From Hawksworthiomyces lignivorus (lineage: Eukaryota > Ascomycota > Sordariomycetes > Ophiostomatales > Ophiostomataceae), in the NCBI GenBank assembly GCA_002917075.1, contig NTMA01000052.1, positions 186,001-250,000 on the forward strand: a stretch of 64,000 bases of DNA. Direction: 5' to 3'. The notes below the pieces were generated by a model. The model was not told the origin of the DNA, ran no database searches, and saw only the letters and a list, made by a program, of their open reading frames with translations. The position numbers and the translations under genes were made by a program. Of this stretch, positions 59,961 to 64,000 are shown piece after piece; the first letter of the stretch is position 1, and every line of letters starts with the position of its first letter.

Positions 59961-60326
59961 GCCAAGTGAACCTGGAATTCCTGGAATTCTAATCCTATGC
60001 AGGTCGAGACACGATCAAGCACTTGGATAATAAATTTCCAGATTGGGTGTATACGAAAAAGGAAGTTTAACTTGTTGATTTTCGTACTGCTGGCGTTTCA
60101 ATAATGTTTTTGACAATCAAAGCAAAACGGTGCACACACTAAAATCCGTGGTACCTAAATCTATTTTTGTTAGGCAATGCACGATGTCCCCAGTAGTGCA
60201 CTACAATTACAATGCAATAATCTATTTCTATAACAAGTAACCTCTTATATAGTCTATTCATTTAACAGTACAGCAAGCTTTGCTAGAACATCCAGGAGCT
60301 ATCGTCTAGTTATTAGCAAGCTTCTT
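59961..60326. other. Short convergent gap
   Basis: A/T-rich sequence between the kinase-like pseudogene and the 3' end of the MFS gene; no gene. Confidence 0.55.
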
Positions 60327-61921
60327 TCACGATGTTCCATCCGTATCACTTAGCAACGGTCGCCGCTCGTCTTCGAGAATCCTGCCAATCGTACCATCCG
60401 TTTTTCCTTTCTTTTCAAGGTATGCAATTAAGATAATGAATGGGACAGTCATTCCGCCCGTCACTAGACTCGCGATGTATCCTTTTGTATAGTCCGGGGC
60501 GTCAGTGACAGGATAAAAGATCAGCGGCCACCAACTGACAAAGCAGAAGTCAAACGAGTTCATAAATCCTGTTGTAATGGCCCTCAGCTGGACATCGTGA
60601 GCAGTCAAATCAGCCATCCAGGTGTACCACAATGCCTGGGGAGCGTATGTTGTGCCGAGCAGATAGAAGGCAAAAAAGTATCCCGCGTCGTTTGCAGGAT
60701 GCGATACAAGGATTGCACTTCCTACGACGAAGGTCACACCAATCGCGATAGAACACTCCCAACGAGAGCGAATCCGGTCAGATATGATGGTATAGACGAG
60801 GGTAGCTATGATGGCAGTGGCGTATTTTGCTGTTGGGTAGCTATTTTGCTGAATTACAGTGTATCCCCTAGATGCCATCCACAGCTGCATTACGTTGTTG
60901 TCTAGACTTTGAACGCAGAGGGAGTAAACTAAATTTCTCCTTTAGTCACCGGTTGCGCGTAGAAGCTCTTAAGATTCTTACAGGAACTTACGCATGAATA
61001 TGGTAGGCAGGAGCCAGAATTGCCAGCTGAGTAGGACTCTTCGAAAGATTGTGAGATCCCAGTTGTGCTTTTGCGTTGCACCAAGACGCCGAATTGCAAA
61101 CTCCTTCTCTTCTGGGTTCAGGAACCACGCGCTGCGGTGGTGAGGTAGATCAGGGATGAAGAACCACCCTGAGACAGACGATGGTCAATATGCGCGTAGC
61201 CAAGATGGATAGGTGGAGAAATGCTCACCAAAGATAGCAACGGGGATAGTCATCAAAGACACCACAATAAACATCCAACGCCAAGGCGACAGGTTGCTGT
61301 TTGCAGGGAGGGAACTCAGCAGGCCTGCTTGAATCCAACCACCCGTTATGTTTCCCAGATGTCCGAACACGCAGAAAACGGCAGCTCTGGTTCCCAGCTC
61401 GGTATCCTTATACCATGATCCATATATGAAGTGGGCACCAACGCTATTATCGTATTAATACAGCAGGTAGTTTGAAAGAGATAGGAGCTAGAAGGAATGA
61501 AAAAAAAAAAAGCTACTTACTAGGCTATCGCCATCGAAGCACCCTCGAAGCCGTTGAGCACAAAGACTTGCCAAACATGCTCAACAGAGAAAGTAACAAG
61601 AGTGAGCACACTCCATAGCGTATTTGCTGCCACGAATACGTATCTCGGCCGTAATACGGTGAGGATAGATGTTGAAGGAATCTGGAAGACGGCGTACGCA
61701 ACGGAGAAAATGGTGCCCATGTAGTTGAAGTCTCTACCCTTGAATCCCACATCCTCTTTCATGCCACTGATATAGGCTGTGCTATAGCTCGCCCTATTGA
61801 CCCCAAATAAGAACCATATGATGGAAAAGTACATAAGAAGTGTAAAGTCCAGCTTCATAAGCAGCGAGCGCTCGACCGACGGCGCGCCCCAGACCGATTC
61901 CTTGATCTTGTCCAGCGCCAT
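60327..61921 (-). CDS. MFS permease of the anion:cation symporter (Dal5/allantoate-type) family
   Basis: Four exons on the minus strand: 61921-61521, 61443-61229, 61168-60992 and 60928-60327; 464 residues. The ATG at 61921 is the first in frame (MALDKIKESVWG). The first helix region (LMYFSIIWFLFGVNRASYSTAYISG), the motif-A-like segment after helix 2, the GSWYKDTELGTRAA stretch typical of the ACS/Dal5 group, WRWMFIVVSLMTIPVAIF, GWFFIPDLPHHRSAWFLNPEEKE and the six C-terminal helices support a plasma-membrane proton symporter for an organic anion (allantoate, nicotinate, pantothenate or similar). Members have about 480-520 residues, so this is complete or slightly short. It is divergent from the 2-oxoglutarate oxygenase gene, 971 bp between the start codons, which would suit uptake plus oxidation of one substrate. 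Confidence 0.88.
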
Positions 61922-62892
61922 TGCCGCAACACCCAAGGCCCTACTTGCAAGCCTTTGCACAGAGGAGTAGAATACGTGAGATTGTTTCTCAAGGGGCGCG
62001 TATAATTGGGGTAAAGCAAGCAGTTTTCTCGGACGCCGCGTAGGAGGCTGGGATGAAGACGCGAGATGAGCCGGGTCATTCTGTGTGGGGCGGCGAATTA
62101 GTCATATCGCATTATTGCGTCTCCGCCGCACGGTATGAGCAAGCGGCTCTGCCCCTCATTAGATTGGCTCAGCATATGTATTTACTGCTGGCGAGCCTAT
62201 TGTATTTGCGGGTTAGACCGCACCGTTGAGCCGCAAGCAAGGTAAACATTTTCGCTAGTTTGCTGCATCTGTTCATGAGAGTGCAACGATCAGCACTTGG
62301 CGGCAAGGACAAAAGTACATTATGACCTCTAAAGTAGCCTGCCACCTGACCCTGCGCCGGGGAGACCCTGGGCACTCACATGCTTGAACACATTCAGCCA
62401 AAGATCGCTGCACTTTGTAGCGCCCTCTGCATTGATTGGTGCCACTTCGATGCTCGCTATCTGCAATGAGTTTGCATGTCATTTAATTTTTTAAAGAAAA
62501 GCATGCGCTTGATGCCACCCTTGACGTAGGATTGATGTGTAGTGGTTGTTTTGGAAGCAAAAGGATAAGAGTTCCGCGGACTGCACGGTGGAGCTGCTAA
62601 AGTATGCAACCACGTAAGCTAGCTGGTTGTCCGCGGAACCCGCCCCACAGACTCCCTATCAGAGGCCCTGGGGCGTAAGATAGGGATTCGTCTTATCGAA
62701 GTGAGTACGATGCAATGCGACACAATACGATGTAGTACGATGTGAAGAAAACAGGAACGGCAGCATTCCCAAGTTGAAGGCAGCATCAAAATCTACTTAA
62801 AAGATTCGCAGTATGGCCTATTGCGACGACGAACTCACGGATTCGCATCCATAACGTAGTTGGTAGTCAGTATTCAACTCTGCAAGGCAACG
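61922..62892. other. Divergent promoter region
   Basis: About 970 bp between the start codons of the MFS gene (-) and the oxygenase gene (+). Near 62702-62745 short direct repeats of TACGATG/TACGATGTAG occur. No gene seen. Confidence 0.5.
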
Positions 62893-64000
62893 ATGGCGGC
62901 TGCACTGCCTGTTATTGATTTTGCGCCTTTCATATCTCCCAGCTCTACGCTGGAAGATAAGAAGAAAACCGCTCTCGAACTCGACAAGGCATGCCGTGAA
63001 GTGGGTTTCTTTTATCTAAAGAATCATGGAGTTCCAGCAGAGCTGATGAACGGTATTCTCGACGGTGCCCGCGAGTTCTTCGAGACTGCAACAGTCGAGG
63101 AAAAGGAAGAAATTGCACTTAAACGACTGGACCAGGGTGGTGATAATGCGCGTGGCTGGTTAGAAGTCCATAGCCCCAAAAAGGGTTCACACGAGGTGAG
63201 TCTATATGCATGCCCTGAAGAGAAAAAGAAATCTTTAAACCACTTACAACATGAAGGCGGTCGACGTTTATCGTCCAGTTGAACTGAAGGAGCCACCATA
63301 CACAACTGGGCAAGGGCCAAACCAATGGCCAAAGACTCCTGCCGGCTTCCAGTCTACTGCTGAAGCTTACATTGAGCACGTCGAAGCATTGGGAATCCAA
63401 GTTATGAAAGCCATAGCCATGGGCTTGGCTGTGGACGAGAACATCTTCCTCACTCGTGTGAACAAAGCTTTCTGGAACCTTCGCATTCTAGGTTATGAAG
63501 GTAGAAAGTCTAAGGCCGATGGCTTAGCTGGAATTGGAGAGCACACTGGTGAGAGTCTCCCATCATCTTTCCTCTTCTGGTAGTATCTTTGAAGCTAATG
63601 CCATCAGATTTCGGAATCCTCACATTTCTTTTGGCCGATTCAACCAAAGAGTCTCTACAAGTGCTTAGCAAATCTGGAGAGTGGATCTGGGCAGATCCTA
63701 TTGAGGTATCGTAATACGCTTTCACATAATAAATCAAAGTGACTCGTTCACATAGCTAATATTCTGCTTCCAGGGATGCTACGTATGTAACATTGGAGAT
63801 ATGCTGGCTGAGTGGACTCGTGGCGCCTACAAATCTACGCTGCATCGGGTATGCCACAATAACGATTCCCTACGCATCTCCGTTCCTTTTTTCTTCGATC
63901 CCAACTGGGATGCCTTTGTTTCCCCTGTCCTCGAAACAACAGACGCCGAAGACGATGGTAAATACAAGGGCATTCGCTATGCAGACAAGTTTGTCAAATC
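62893..64000 (+). CDS. 2-oxoglutarate/Fe(II)-dependent dioxygenase (partial)
   Basis: Exons 62893-63195, 63257-63548, 63608-63705 and 63774 to beyond 64000; 5' complete, 3' end outside the window. The N-terminus (PVIDFAPF, ACREVGFFYLKNHGVP) is the DIOX_N domain; the C-terminal 2OG-FeII_Oxy domain has the iron ligands His197 and Asp199 (HTDFG) and His255 (TLHRV), and Arg265/Ser267 (RIS) for 2-oxoglutarate. This is the isopenicillin-N-synthase-like fold used by fungal thymine-, gibberellin- and other dioxygenases, so the substrate is open. Introns are short (51-68 bp). The divergent MFS transporter hints at a catabolic or metabolite pair. The ATG at 62893 is the first usable one. Confidence 0.88.

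Overview
The window is nuclear DNA of a filamentous ascomycete (Pezizomycotina; Sordariomycetes, perhaps Hypocreales, is my best guess). The signs are short GT-AG introns of about 60-160 bp, Zn2Cys6 regulators, HET-domain and NB-ARC/TPR genes, an AzgA-type purine permease, a fungal RBR RING protein and a FlbE-like protein. I place 17 protein-coding genes and one broken gene. Most needed splicing, so exon boundaries come from my own reading of donors, acceptors, reading phase and family motifs.

Layout. 1-9142: a secreted lactonase-type beta-propeller gene, then about 6.4 kb with no convincing gene. 9143-15698: a Zn2Cys6 regulator (+) and an intronless zinc phospholipase C-like gene (-). 15699-21696: gene-poor, with a tandem duplication, a tRNA-like fragment and a low-complexity leader. 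21697-36123: RBR RING protein (+), DUF676/ROG1-type lipase (+), FlbE-like poly-Q protein (-) and a Cys-rich repeat protein (-). 37683-45768: two HET-domain genes flank a small membrane protein gene; the second is a full HET - NB-ARC - TPR NOD-like receptor whose TPR units are almost identical at DNA level. 46143-49396: a divergent pair, a fungal-specific transcription-factor-domain protein (-) and a short-chain dehydrogenase (+). 51052-56069: purine permease (+) convergent with a Zn2Cys6 regulator (-) whose zinc cluster is split over small exons, one of only 24 nt. 57279-64000: phosphomannomutase paralogue with an altered catalytic loop, aminoglycoside-phosphotransferase-like pseudogene, MFS anion permease (-) and a 2-oxoglutarate/Fe(II) oxygenase (+) that runs off the right edge.

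How the genes fit together. The strongest functional theme is non-self recognition around 37.7-45.8 kb (HET plus NLR). The permease and the adjacent regulator may be a transport/regulation pair, as may the MFS/oxygenase divergent pair and the TF-like/SDR divergent pair; these links rest on position only. Three genes look like altered copies of well-known enzymes: the RBR protein lacks the catalytic RING2 cysteine, the phosphomannomutase has DVDDT in place of DxDGT, and the kinase-like gene carries a frameshift and a stop. I saw no transposon, CRISPR array or complete tRNA.
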